49,622 bases of DNA. Source: Cohaesibacter sp. (lineage in GTDB: Bacteria > Pseudomonadota > Alphaproteobacteria > Rhizobiales > Cohaesibacteraceae). A program made the position numbers and the translations under genes. This document shows positions 39,967 through 49,622 of the stretch, one piece after another (within the stretch, counting starts at the first letter, position 1; the number at the start of each line of letters is the position of its first letter). The DNA lies in NCBI GenBank assembly GCA_025800105.1, contig JAOXSG010000780.1:1-49622 (forward strand), in the 5' to 3' direction. The notes below the pieces were generated by a model. The model saw only the letters and a program-made list of their open reading frames with translations, was not told the origin of the DNA and did not search any database.

Positions 39967-42954
39967 TCATTCGGCAAACGCATCATCAAGGAAGGCCTGT
40001 AGCTGAGCCAAATGCTTGCTCATCAAGCCCGTTGCAGTCGCAGCAGAGGCCGCACGGCCCACATAAGCTGCACGCTTGGTCTTTGCGCCAATCTGATTGA
40101 GCACCCATTCCAGATAAGGCTCGACAAAGAACCAGGAACCCTGGTTTTTCGGCTCTTCCTGACACCAGACCATATCCGCCTGTTTAAAGCGGCTAAGCTC
40201 CTTGATCAGGGCCTTGGCCGGGAAGGGATAAAGCTGCTCGACACGCAACAGATAAACATCATCAATGCCGCGCTTCTCACGCTCTTCCAACAGATCATAA
40301 TAGACTTTACCGGAACAAAGGATCACACGGCGAATCTTGTCATCTGCCACAATTTTGGTCGTAACAGAGGCCGGATTGCTTTGCGCATCATCCCACAAAA
40401 CACGGTGGAAAGTATTATTGGGTCCCATTTCCTCAAGCCGGGAAACGCAACGCTTGTGGCGCAACAGGCTTTTCGGGGTCATCAAGATCAAAGGCTTACG
40501 GAAAGAGCGCTTCACCTGACGACGCAGAATATGGAAATAGTTGGAAGGCGTGGAACAATTGGCCACCTGAATGTTATCCTCGGCACAAGCCTGCAAATAA
40601 CGCTCCAGACGGGCAGAACTATGTTCAGGCCCCTGCCCTTCATAGCCATGGGGCAACAACATCACCAGACCGGACATACGCAACCATTTACGCTCACCAG
40701 ACGACAGGAATTGGTCAAAGACCACCTGCGCACCATTGGCAAAGTCACCAAACTGGCCTTCCCACATGGTCAAACCACCCGGCTCAGCCAGCGTATAGCC
40801 ATATTCAAATCCAAGAACCGCCTCTTCCGACAACATGGAATTGATCACTTCATAGCGCTCTTGGCCTTCTGAAATATGATTAAGCGGAATGAAACGATTT
40901 TCATCCTGCTGATCATACAAAACAGAATGGCGCTGGGAGAATGTCCCGCGTTCGCAATCCTGACCGGACAGACGAACCGGATGACCTTCTTTCAACAGGG
41001 ATGCAAAAGCCATGGCTTCCGCAGTGGCCCAATCAAAGCCTTCACCCGTTTCAAACATCTTAGCCCGATTGGCCTGAAAACGCTTGATGGTACGATGGAC
41101 ATTGAAGCTGTCCGGCACATGGGTCAGTTTCTCGCCAATTGCTTTCAGATCAGCTTCATCCACACCGGTTTTACCAGAGCGACGATCGTCTTCTGCGCTT
41201 GCGGTAGAAAGACCAGCCCATTTGCCATCAAACCAGTCTGCCTTGTTAGGCGAGAAAGCCTGACCGGCTTCAAATTCTGCATCCAGTTTCTTGCGAACAT
41301 CAGCCCGCATGGATTCCAGATCCTGTGCCGTGATCGTGCCATCTGCAATCAACTTGTCTGCATAAATTTGCAGGCTGGTTGGATGCTGACGGATCTTTTT
41401 ATACATGATCGGCTGAGTAAAGGCCGGCTCGTCCCCTTCATTATGGCCAAAGCGACGATAACAGAACATGTCAATCACCACCGGCTTGCGGAAGGTCTGA
41501 CGGAACTCTGTTGCAATTTTAGCCGCAAAAACCACAGATTCAGGATCATCCCCATTACAATGGAAAACCGGCGCTTCAATCATCTTGGCCATATCAGAGG
41601 GATAAGGCGAAGAACGAGAGAAACGCGGATTGGTGGTAAAACCAATCTGGTTGTTAATGATCACATGGATGGAACCACCGGTGCGGTGACCACGAAGACC
41701 GGACAGACCCAGACATTCCGCCACAACGCCCTGACCGGCAAAAGCCGCATCCCCATGCAACAGCAAAGGCAAAACCGTAGAGCGGTCAACCTGTGTTGTT
41801 TCAATGAACGGACCTTCACCTGCCGCAATCTGGTCTTGCTTGGCGCGCGATTTGCCCAAGACAACCGGATTGACAATCTCAAGGTGAGAGGGGTTCGCGG
41901 TCAAGGACAAATGCACATTATTGCCATCAAACTCACGGTCCGACGAAGCACCCAGATGATATTTCACATCCCCGGAGCCTTCCACATCATCGGGCGCATA
42001 AGAGCCGCCTTTAAATTCGTGGAAGATCGCGCGATGAGGCTTGGCCATCACTTGCGAGAGCACGTTCAGGCGGCCACGGTGAGCCATACCCAGAACGATT
42101 TCCTTCACACCCATGGCACCGCCACGCTTGATAATCTGCTCCAGAGCCGGGATCAAAGCTTCCCCGCCATCCAGACCAAAACGCTTGGTGCCGGTATATT
42201 TGATATCAAGGAATTTCTCAAAGCCCTCAGCCTCTACCAATTTGTAGAGAATGGCTTTTTTACCCTCTGCGGTAAAAGCAATCTGCTTGTCCGGCCCTTC
42301 AATACGCTCCTGAATCCAGCGTTTTTCCGCAGGATCAGAAATATGCATGAACTCAACACCCAAGGTGGAGCAATAGGTCCGACGCAGGATTTCCATCATT
42401 TGCGGAATGGTCGCAAATTCAAGGCCCAACACATTGTCGATAAAGATCTTGCGATCATAATCGGCTTCGGTAAAGCCATAAGAGGTCGGATGCAGCTCTT
42501 CATGATCCTTGGCTTCCGCCAATTTCAATGGATCCAGATCTGCATGAAGATGACCACGCATACGATAGGCGCGGATCATCATCAAGGCGCGAACAGAATC
42601 CCGCGTTGCCTGCTGCACCGCTTCATCGCTCAACTCAATGCCTTGACTCTGGGCCTTGGTCTTGAGCTTGTCGCTCAATTTCTTCTCGTCCGGCCCCCAA
42701 TCGCCGTCCAGAGCAGAAACCAATTCGCCTGATTGCGGGATCGGCCAATCAGGCCGTTTCCAGGATGCACCCCGTGCCCCGGCAATCACATCTTCTTTTT
42801 TGTCTTGGAGATCTTGAAAGAATCCCTGCCACTCAGCAGCTACCGATGCCGGATTTTCCTGATAACGGGCATAGAGATCTTCGATATAGGACGCGTTACC
42901 ACCATAAAGAAAGGAGGTTAACGCGAACGCTTCATTTGCGTCCTGACGTGCCAT
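39967..42954 (-). CDS. sucA: 2-oxoglutarate dehydrogenase E1 component
   Basis: A 995-residue thiamine-diphosphate enzyme. The N-terminal part has SFLYGGNASYIEDLYARYQ. Also present are MAHRGRLNVL, HLGASSDREF, GDAAFAGQGVVAE (TPP-binding GDAAF), YRRFGHNEGDEPAFTQP and the C-terminal transketolase-like part (SEEAVLGFEYGYTL, VWCQEEPKNQGSW). It decarboxylates 2-oxoglutarate in the TCA cycle. The ATG at 42954 is preferred over TTG 42963. It is followed by sucB and preceded by sucD, all on the minus strand. Confidence 0.98.
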   Translation of the reverse strand: MARQDANEAFALTSFLYGGNASYIEDLYARYQENPASVAAEWQGFFQDLQDKKEDVIAGARGASWKRPDWPIPQSGELVSALDGDWGPDEKKLSDKLKTKAQSQGIELSDEAVQQATRDSVRALMMIRAYRMRGHLHADLDPLKLAEAKDHEELHPTSYGFTEADYDRKIFIDNVLGLEFATIPQMMEILRRTYCSTLGVEFMHISDPAEKRWIQERIEGPDKQIAFTAEGKKAILYKLVEAEGFEKFLDIKYTGTKRFGLDGGEALIPALEQIIKRGGAMGVKEIVLGMAHRGRLNVLSQVMAKPHRAIFHEFKGGSYAPDDVEGSGDVKYHLGASSDREFDGNNVHLSLTANPSHLEIVNPVVLGKSRAKQDQIAAGEGPFIETTQVDRSTVLPLLLHGDAAFAGQGVVAECLGLSGLRGHRTGGSIHVIINNQIGFTTNPRFSRSSPYPSDMAKMIEAPVFHCNGDDPESVVFAAKIATEFRQTFRKPVVIDMFCYRRFGHNEGDEPAFTQPIMYKKIRQHPTSLQIYADKLIADGTITAQDLESMRADVRKKLDAEFEAGQAFSPNKADWFDGKWAGLSTASAEDDRRSGKTGVDEADLKAIGEKLTHVPDSFNVHRTIKRFQANRAKMFETGEGFDWATAEAMAFASLLKEGHPVRLSGQDCERGTFSQRHSVLYDQQDENRFIPLNHISEGQERYEVINSMLSEEAVLGFEYGYTLAEPGGLTMWEGQFGDFANGAQVVFDQFLSSGERKWLRMSGLVMLLPHGYEGQGPEHSSARLERYLQACAEDNIQVANCSTPSNYFHILRRQVKRSFRKPLILMTPKSLLRHKRCVSRLEEMGPNNTFHRVLWDDAQSNPASVTTKIVADDKIRRVILCSGKVYYDLLEEREKRGIDDVYLLRVEQLYPFPAKALIKELSRFKQADMVWCQEEPKNQGSWFFVEPYLEWVLNQIGAKTKRAAYVGRAASAATATGLMSKHLAQLQAFLDDAFAE

Positions 42955-43026
42955 CGCCACCAACCGGAATTTCTCCCGGCGCTCTTTGATTTCGTCGGCA
43001 CCATTGCCGAACGATTTGCCGGATTA

Positions 43027-43056
43027 TGAGGGGAAAATGGTTAACGCTTCCCCTCA
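43027..43056 (-). promoter_or_regulatory. Hairpin between sucD and sucA
   Basis: TGAGGGGAA (43027-43035) pairs with TTCCCCTCA (43048-43056), loop 12. It lies 17 bases after the sucD stop and lacks a T-run. It could be a weak terminator or a processing site separating sucCD from sucAB expression. Confidence 0.45.
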
Positions 43057-43072
43057 CAATGTCATACTATTG

Positions 43073-43987
43073 TTACTTGCCGTTAAGCAAGTCTACCAGT
43101 GTCGTGCCCAAACTTGCCGGAGAGGGAGAGACGCGAATGCCCGCATCTTCCATAGCAGCAATCTTGTCTTCAGCACCGCCTTTACCGCCAGAAATCACGG
43201 CACCGGCATGACCCATGGTACGGCCCGGAGGCGCTGTACGGCCTGCAATGAAACCAACCACAGGCTTCTTGCGGCCCTTGGCAGCCTGCTCTTTCAGCCA
43301 TTCAGAGGCTTCCTCTTCCGCAGAGCCACCAATCTCACCAATCATGATGATGGATTCGGTCTCTGGATCATCAAGAAACAGATCCAGCACATCAATAAAT
43401 TCTGTGCCTTTAACCGGATCGCCACCAATGCCCACAGCAGTGGTTTGACCCAAGCCTTCCTGAGTGGTCTGGAACACCGCTTCATATGTCAGAGTACCAG
43501 AACGAGAGACGATGCCAACAGAACCCTTTTTGAAGATCGAACCGGGCATGATGCCGATTTTGCATTCTTCAGGGGTCATGATGCCCGGGCAATTTGGACC
43601 AAGAAGCCGAGAATCAGATTTCTCAAGCCGTGCCTTGACCTTCACCATATCGGCAACCGGAATGCCCTCGGTAATGCAAGAAATGAAAGGAACACCGGCA
43701 TCAATCGCTTCGATAATCGCAGCACCAGCGCCCGCAGGCGGCACATAGACAACAGAAGCATTGGCACCGGTCGCCTCCATGGCTTCCTTAACGGATGCAT
43801 AGATCGGAACCTGAACTTCCTTGCCATCAACATTACCGGTCCAGTGCGTGCCACCTTTTTTCGGGTGAACCCCTGCAACCATCTGGGTGCCATAATAAGC
43901 CAGAGCCTGTTCGGTGTGGAAGGTACCGGTTTTACCGGTCAGACCTTGCACGATGACTTTGGTGTCTTTGTTGACAATAATGGACAT
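43073..43987 (-). CDS. sucD: Succinyl-CoA synthetase alpha subunit
   Basis: A 304-residue subunit with the CoA-binding Rossmann domain ([26 protein letters not shown] start, [19 protein letters not shown]) and the phosphohistidine loop [17 protein letters not shown]. It joins SucC to make ATP or GTP from succinyl-CoA. Five bases separate it from sucC. Confidence 0.98.
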   Translation of the reverse strand: MSIIVNKDTKVIVQGLTGKTGTFHTEQALAYYGTQMVAGVHPKKGGTHWTGNVDGKEVQVPIYASVKEAMEATGANASVVYVPPAGAGAAIIEAIDAGVPFISCITEGIPVADMVKVKARLEKSDSRLLGPNCPGIMTPEECKIGIMPGSIFKKGSVGIVSRSGTLTYEAVFQTTQEGLGQTTAVGIGGDPVKGTEFIDVLDLFLDDPETESIIMIGEIGGSAEEEASEWLKEQAAKGRKKPVVGFIAGRTAPPGRTMGHAGAVISGGKGGAEDKIAAMEDAGIRVSPSPASLGTTLVDLLNGK

Positions 43988-43992
43988 CGTAC

Positions 43993-45189
43993 TTAAGCCC
44001 CTTTCACAGCAGCAACAATTTTCTGGGCTGCATCATTGAGATCATCAGCAGGGATCACATTCAGATCACTGTCATTGATGATTTTCTTGCCTTCTTCAAC
44101 CTTGGTGCCTTCCAGACGAACCACCAAAGGCACTTTCAAGCCAACTTCATTGACCGCTTCCAGAACACCTTGTGCAATCACGTCACAGCGCATGATGCCA
44201 CCAAAGATATTGACCAGAATGCCTTCAACATTTGGATCAGAGGTAATGATCTTGAAAGCAGACGTTACCTTCTCGGTGGTCGCACCGCCACCAACATCCA
44301 AGAAGTTTGCAGGCTCGGCACCATAAAGCTTAATGATATCCATGGTAGCCATGGCAAGACCGGCCCCATTGACCATACAGCCAATATTGCCATCAAGCGC
44401 CACATAGGCCAGATCATGCTTGGAAGCTTCGATCTCTTTTGCGTCTTCTTCGGTCTTGTCGCGCAGCGCCATCACATCATCATGGCGGAACAGAGCATTT
44501 CCATCGAAAGAAACCTTGGCATCAAGAACCCGCAAATGACCGTCTTTCATGACGATCAAAGGGTTGATCTCCAGCAAGGACATATCTTTTTCGACAAAGG
44601 CCTTATAAAGGATCGGGAACAGCGTCAAACCATCTTCGCGCGCAGCACCATCCAGCTTCAAGGCATCGCACAATTGGCCAGCGGCTTCAGCGGTAACGCC
44701 ATTGTCCGGATCAATCGGCAAAGTCAGGATTTTCTCAGGGGTCTCTTCGGCCACCTGCTCAATATCCATACCGCCTTCGGTGGAGGCAACAAAAGCCACG
44801 CGGCCACAAGTCCGGTCAACCAAAAGCGAGAGATAAAGCTCACGCTCGATATCCGCACCATCTTCGATATAAAGACGGTTCACCTGCTTGCCAGCTTCGC
44901 CTGTCTGGGCCGTAACAAGAGTTGAGCCGAGCATCTGGGTCGCAAATTCCGTGACTTCCTCTTTGGAGAAAGCAAGACGCACGCCGCCTTTCTCGCCAGC
45001 AGCCTCTTCCTTGAATTTGCCTTTACCACGGCCACCAGCATGGATCTGGGATTTCACAACCCAAAGCGGGCCACCCAGTTTGTCAGCAGCAGCGGCAGCT
45101 TCATCAGCAGAGAAAATGGCAACACCCTCAGCAACCGGGGCACCAAACTCTTTCAGAAGCGCTTTTGCCTGATATTCATGAATGTTCAT
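43993..45189 (-). CDS. sucC: Succinyl-CoA synthetase beta subunit (ADP-forming type)
   Basis: A 398-residue subunit with an ATP-grasp domain: [32 protein letters not shown] (nucleotide loop), LLEINPLIV, and the C-terminal [16 protein letters not shown] and [15 protein letters not shown]. It binds nucleotide and succinate. It leads a sucCD unit, separated from mdh by an mdh terminator, so it should have its own promoter in the 45190-45270 gap. Confidence 0.98.
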   Translation of the reverse strand: MNIHEYQAKALLKEFGAPVAEGVAIFSADEAAAAADKLGGPLWVVKSQIHAGGRGKGKFKEEAAGEKGGVRLAFSKEEVTEFATQMLGSTLVTAQTGEAGKQVNRLYIEDGADIERELYLSLLVDRTCGRVAFVASTEGGMDIEQVAEETPEKILTLPIDPDNGVTAEAAGQLCDALKLDGAAREDGLTLFPILYKAFVEKDMSLLEINPLIVMKDGHLRVLDAKVSFDGNALFRHDDVMALRDKTEEDAKEIEASKHDLAYVALDGNIGCMVNGAGLAMATMDIIKLYGAEPANFLDVGGGATTEKVTSAFKIITSDPNVEGILVNIFGGIMRCDVIAQGVLEAVNEVGLKVPLVVRLEGTKVEEGKKIINDSDLNVIPADDLNDAAQKIVAAVKGA

Positions 45190-45270
45190 GGGAGCTTCAC
45201 TCCTTCACTCCAAAATGACATGCCCTCACAGTTTCCCGGCATATCATTCTTCCTCATTTTGACCATAAAA

Positions 45271-45296
45271 TTCTGCCCGGCAAGGGCCGGGCAGAA
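45271..45296 (-). terminator. Intrinsic terminator after mdh
   Basis: TTCTGCCCGG (45271-45280) pairs with CCGGGCAGAA (45287-45296). On the minus strand the stem is followed by TTTTAT. It lies 16 bases beyond the mdh stop. Confidence 0.85.
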
Positions 45297-45312
45297 AAGA
45301 TCGCATCACATC

Positions 45313-46344
<1,032 letters not shown>

Positions 46345-46427
46345 TTAGGGTGCGCTTTCAAGTCGCAGATAGTTGAATTTCGGCAAAAAACATCAGATTT
46401 TAGACGTACATAACCTTAACGTCAAGG

Positions 46428-47561
46428 TCATGCGTCATGGGAACCAGCCGACAAATATTCATCCGATTGCATCTCGATCAGGCGTGAGCTGGTGCGTGCA
46501 AATTCAAAGGCTTCCGTGCCTTTTTGTGCAACATACAGATCAAATGCAGAGGCCTGCGCCGAGGCAATCAAGCGCACATGATTATCATAAAGCGTATCAA
46601 TGAAGGTGATAAAGCGCTTGGCCTCATTGCGATTCGCCAAACTCAATTGAGGAATGCCTTCCATCACAATCGTATGATAAAGCTCGCATAATTTCAGATA
46701 ATCCGAAGCCCCAAGCGGTTTCGCGCATAGATCATCAAAATGAAAACGTGCATGTCCATGATAGGCTTGCGGCACATGGATGGTCCGCCCCTGATGGGAA
46801 ATGGCATCACCTGGAGCCTTTTCTCCTTCAATCAGGGCTTCCCACATGGCCTGAATACGCGCATCAGTCTCGCGCCCCAAAGGATAGAGAAAGATCGGCT
46901 GCCCCCCCAGTTTTTCCATACGAAAATCTGTGCGCGAGTCCAGCTTCAAAATCTCACATTTCTCACTCAATAAATCAATGAATGGCAAAAAGAGCTGGCG
47001 GTTCAACCCATCCTTATAGAGATTGCGCGGCTCGACATTGGAGGTCGCCACCACAATCACCCCCTTGTCAAAAAGCCGGGTAAACAGCCGACCCAATAGC
47101 ATGGCATCCGCAATATCGGTGACAGAAAATTCGTCAAAGCACAAAAGCCGAACCTCTTGCGCCAAAGCCTCGGCAACCGGCTTGATCGGATCATCCCCCT
47201 TGATGTTGCCTGCCGCAATATCTGCCCGCGCCTGCTTGATGCGCCCATGCATATCGCGCATAAATTCGTGAAAATGATAGCGGCCTTTGCGCTTGAAAGG
47301 AGCAACCTCAAAAAACAGATCCATAATCATGGTCTTGCCACGCCCAACGCCACCCCAGACATACAGCCCCTTCACCCCAACAGGGGGTTGGCGCTTGGCA
47401 AAAAGCCAGCCCAAGGTCGAGCTTTTATTGGCAAGGCGGCTGGTGGTGATACGATCCAGCAAATCGTCATAATGCAGCACCAAAGCCCGCTGGGCCTCAT
47501 CCAGTTCAATCTCGCCATGTTCAACCTTGAGATCATAAAGGCTCGATACAGTACTGGACAT
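46428..47561 (-). CDS. zapE: Cell division ATPase ZapE (AFG1-like)
   Basis: A 377-residue AAA-type ATPase with Walker A GLYVWGGVGRGKTMIMD, Walker B LLCFDEFSVTDIADAM, GVIVVATSNVEPRNLYKDGLNRQLFLPFI and LCELYHTIVMEGIPQL. ZapE in E. coli binds the Z-ring, and the eukaryotic relative AFG1 acts in mitochondria. The ATG at 47561 has GGAG 5 bases upstream. Position upstream of mdh is conserved in Alphaproteobacteria. Length is typical. Confidence 0.92.
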   Translation of the reverse strand: MSSTVSSLYDLKVEHGEIELDEAQRALVLHYDDLLDRITTSRLANKSSTLGWLFAKRQPPVGVKGLYVWGGVGRGKTMIMDLFFEVAPFKRKGRYHFHEFMRDMHGRIKQARADIAAGNIKGDDPIKPVAEALAQEVRLLCFDEFSVTDIADAMLLGRLFTRLFDKGVIVVATSNVEPRNLYKDGLNRQLFLPFIDLLSEKCEILKLDSRTDFRMEKLGGQPIFLYPLGRETDARIQAMWEALIEGEKAPGDAISHQGRTIHVPQAYHGHARFHFDDLCAKPLGASDYLKLCELYHTIVMEGIPQLSLANRNEAKRFITFIDTLYDNHVRLIASAQASAFDLYVAQKGTEAFEFARTSSRLIEMQSDEYLSAGSHDA

Positions 47562-47672
47562 CCTCACTCCACAATCAGAAAAAGCCGACCTTAAAGGCCG
47601 ACTTCATATCATCTTTTCAAACACCCAAACAGCCGGACCAAAGTATCTTTCATACCACTCGCGACAAAGCGC

Positions 47673-48278
47673 TTAGCGGAAGAAAGAAACGGCACGGCCA
47701 TCTGTTTTGATCTGCCCGTCAAATCGCCCGGCACTGGACGAATAAAGCTGCGCCATCACGCTGCCATCTTCTGCCAGAAGCACAACCTGATTGCCCTGCA
47801 AATTCCAAGCATTCACCCGCTGCAATTCAGAAGACTGGCACCCACGGGTCGATGCCCGATATCCGCCATTCCAGCTGGTCAAATTCACATTAAGCTTACA
47901 TTGTTCGGCCCCTGATGCCAAAGTCCATGCCCCCAGCAAGTCAGTCCGTGACAAGGCTTTTGCATTGGCAGGCGGTGTTAAATTGGCAACAGGCTGGGAA
48001 GGATCCGCACCCTCAGGCGGCGTGAATTGATCCCGCACAGCCGCTTCAGCGCCCAAGGCGTTATTGATCGGCTGGCCCGGTTGGCCAGAGGCAAGAGTGC
48101 CATCCTGACCGACATCAATCTGACTGGCCGGATTAAGAGGGCTCAGGGTCTGACTTTGCACAGGCGCAGTCGGTGCAGCTGTTAACGAATCAGCCCGCCC
48201 ACCAAATCGATCCAATCCGGCGGAAGAGCATCCTGCCAGCGCAAGCCCTGCACCAGCAATAATGAAAAAGCGAATCAT
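47673..48278 (-). CDS. Lipoprotein with AprI/Inh-type metalloprotease-inhibitor domain
   Basis: A 201-residue protein. A lipoprotein signal (MIRFFIIAGAGLALAGC, lipobox LAGC) is followed by a disordered Pro/Ala/Gln-rich linker (about 25-115). The C-terminal domain has LLGAWTLASGAEQCKLNVNLTSWNGGYRASTRGCQSSEL, WNLQGNQVVLLAEDGSVMAQLY and GRFDGQIKTDGRAVSF. That pattern, with two cysteines, matches the Inh family of periplasmic inhibitors of serralysin-type metalloproteases. AAGGAGAG precedes the ATG at 48278. The true target is unknown. Confidence 0.82.
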   Translation of the reverse strand: MIRFFIIAGAGLALAGCSSAGLDRFGGRADSLTAAPTAPVQSQTLSPLNPASQIDVGQDGTLASGQPGQPINNALGAEAAVRDQFTPPEGADPSQPVANLTPPANAKALSRTDLLGAWTLASGAEQCKLNVNLTSWNGGYRASTRGCQSSELQRVNAWNLQGNQVVLLAEDGSVMAQLYSSSAGRFDGQIKTDGRAVSFFR

Positions 48279-48440
48279 AAGCTCTCCTTGTCGCACAAGT
48301 TCAAGATTTGACCTATAGTGAGCAAAGATCAAGACCACAATAAGCGCAATCGGGTTCAAAGTCCCCTCTGAGCGATAAAATGACAGCAATATGATAAAAT
48401 AAGGTATAGAGACAAAGCGCAATCAACAAGCTGGGCAAAC

Positions 48441-49163
48441 TCACGATTGGTTGTCAGCTAACGCGGCTGCCAAAGCCCGCTCAAAGACAAAGCTCTGACC
48501 TTGCTCATCAACGCCAACCCATAAGCGAGTGGCAGAACTGTCCCCGGCACGCGAAGTGAGACGCAAAATCTCATCGCCCATATGATTTCTCAAAATCACC
48601 TTGTCACCAAAAGGCCGCCAGCTATCAAGCATGAACAGCATGGTGGGGCAAGAAGCAGAGCCTTGGGCTTTATAGCCCCCTTCAACCGGATCAGACCCCA
48701 ATTCAATTTCGCAAATACGCGGCTTGCCACTGCCAGAATGATCAAACAAACGCCGCGCCATAGCAGACAATTTGCTCAATCGATCCATTTTCTCTTCATG
48801 ACGCGAGCGAACAATCCAGCTCCCCAGCATCTGTCCATTCACACCAACCGCCTGAGCGGACAGCCTGTTGACAGGCTCGGCAGAACGATAGGCTTCAAGA
48901 TGGGGCTGATCAGCTTGCGAGCCATCTTGCGCCACAACCAGATCCATCATCTCAGATTGGGAAAATTTATCGCTAGGTCGGCTATCAAGGCCTGTCTCAT
49001 GATCAGGCTCCAAAGGCGGCAAAGCAACTTGGGTGACAAGAGAAGAGGATGCAACACCGCTGACTTGATCGGAAGAGGAAGACAAAGACCCATCGTGAGA
49101 CGCACATCCACTGACCAACAAGCCAGCCAAGACACCAAGCAAGCACCTATAAGGAGATTTCAT
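48441..49163 (-). CDS. Second lipoprotein with Inh-like domain
   Basis: A 240-residue protein. A lipobox signal (CLLGVLAGLLVSGC) is followed by a Ser-rich linker. The C-terminal domain begins MLGSWIVRSRHEEKM, has ICEIELGSDPVEGGYKAQGSASCPTMLFMLDSWRPFGDKVILRNHMGDEILRL and ends FVFERALAAALA. The GSW...C...GGY...C...W pattern parallels the neighbouring lipoprotein, so the two probably come from an old duplication with strong divergence. AAGGAG precedes the ATG at 49163. 162 bases separate the two genes. An alternative is a generic beta-barrel lipoprotein domain. Confidence 0.7.
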   Translation of the reverse strand: MKSPYRCLLGVLAGLLVSGCASHDGSLSSSSDQVSGVASSSLVTQVALPPLEPDHETGLDSRPSDKFSQSEMMDLVVAQDGSQADQPHLEAYRSAEPVNRLSAQAVGVNGQMLGSWIVRSRHEEKMDRLSKLSAMARRLFDHSGSGKPRICEIELGSDPVEGGYKAQGSASCPTMLFMLDSWRPFGDKVILRNHMGDEILRLTSRAGDSSATRLWVGVDEQGQSFVFERALAAALADNQS

Positions 49164-49331
49164 CGCCGATTCGCACCCATACTGCACAGATGCCACGACT
49201 TTAGGCACACATGAATGCAAGGTCCAGCCTTGCCGCTGGATTCTGATCAAACAAATGCCAAAGGTGGATAAGAATGACCAAAATATTAACAAATGCCATG
49301 TCGATCAGGGAAAATTGGCAAAGACAGACTA

Positions 49332-49622
49332 TTAGGCCGCCTCATGACGCGGCAATTGCCCAGATGCCAAAGCCCGATCAATCACCAAACGCATATCAGC
49401 AAAGCATTCACGAACCGCCTGTTTGCGGCCTACACTTTCCATGCGCTGAACAACAGGCTTGATCTGCAAATTGGTGATTTGCGGCTGATGCGGAAAAATA
49501 GGCAAGACAAATTGATCAATCGTTGGCGTGAAACCAACAATCATATCAATACGCGGAGAATAGGGCTGCAAAAAGATATCAATCGGCTTGGGGCAATAAT
49601 CATCAGGCGCGATATCATTCTC
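49332..49622 (-). CDS. Partial gene of unknown function, 5' end outside window
   Basis: The frame is open from the right edge of the window to the stop at 49332, giving at least 96 C-terminal residues (CPKPIDIFLQPYSPRIDMIVGF, NLQIKPVVQRMESVGRKQAV, DMRLVIDRALASGQLPRHE). I recognise no family in this portion. An internal TTG could start a shorter protein, but the open frame upstream argues for a longer gene. Confidence 0.5.
   Translation of the reverse strand, partial: ENDIAPDDYCPKPIDIFLQPYSPRIDMIVGFTPTIDQFVLPIFPHQPQITNLQIKPVVQRMESVGRKQAVRECFADMRLVIDRALASGQLPRHEAA

Overview
The window looks like a chromosomal segment of an alphaproteobacterium, most likely of the order Hyphomicrobiales. The evidence is gene content and order: rplU (with a long C-terminal extension)-rpmA-GNAT genes-obgE-proB-proA-nadD-rsfS-rlmH; envC-like/ctpA/polysaccharide deacetylase/rppH; an F1-only atpHAGDC operon with priA upstream; and zapE/mdh/sucCD/sucAB/lpd. 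A marine, moderate-GC genus (Cohaesibacter- or Pseudovibrio-like) is a guess only.

Region 1 (1 to about 9260) is the right part of an integrated genomic island, visibly more AT-rich than the rest. It ends at a tRNA-Ser(CGA) gene, next to a large serine recombinase whose reading frame runs through the whole tRNA in antisense. The other end lies outside the window. From left to right the cargo is: a Hin/Pin-type serine recombinase without its DNA-binding domain; an RNase H-fold (DUF3010-like) protein translationally coupled to a Ser/Thr protein kinase; a 440-base gene-free stretch packed with about ten hairpins; a GHKL ATPase fused to a PD-(D/E)xK nuclease-like domain; a divergent HExxH metallopeptidase; a 322-residue protein of unknown function; a DUF4384-like protein; and a small protein ahead of the recombinase. 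This resembles a defence or conflict island. I know of no named system with this composition, so it is the best candidate for something undescribed, with the hairpin array as its most unusual part.

Region 2 (9350-25717) is housekeeping. It holds ribosomal proteins L21/L27 behind a clear promoter and a structured leader, two GNAT acetyltransferases overlapping obgE, proline biosynthesis (proB, proA), nadD, rsfS and rlmH. A sulfate ABC transporter operon (sbp-cysT-cysW-cysA) follows, then a cell-envelope group (EnvC-like activator, CtpA protease, divergent polysaccharide deacetylase) and the RNA pyrophosphohydrolase RppH.

Region 3 (25730-34900) contains a RES-family NAD-degrading toxin gene cut in two by a 263-bp non-autonomous transposable element (MITE) with 31-bp inverted ends and a TA target duplication. 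Removing the element restores the reading frame exactly. Beyond it on the minus strand are atpH-A-G-D-C and priA, then a solitary copy of the same MITE end, then a plus-strand transaldolase gene.

Region 4 (34900-49622) has a XerC-type recombinase flanked by related palindromic repeats, a small secreted cysteine-containing protein, and a minus-strand TCA block (mdh; sucC-sucD; sucA-sucB; a small membrane protein; lpd). Upstream lie zapE, two lipoproteins with Inh-like protease-inhibitor domains, and a partial gene that runs off the window. Several intrinsic terminators separate the transcription units.
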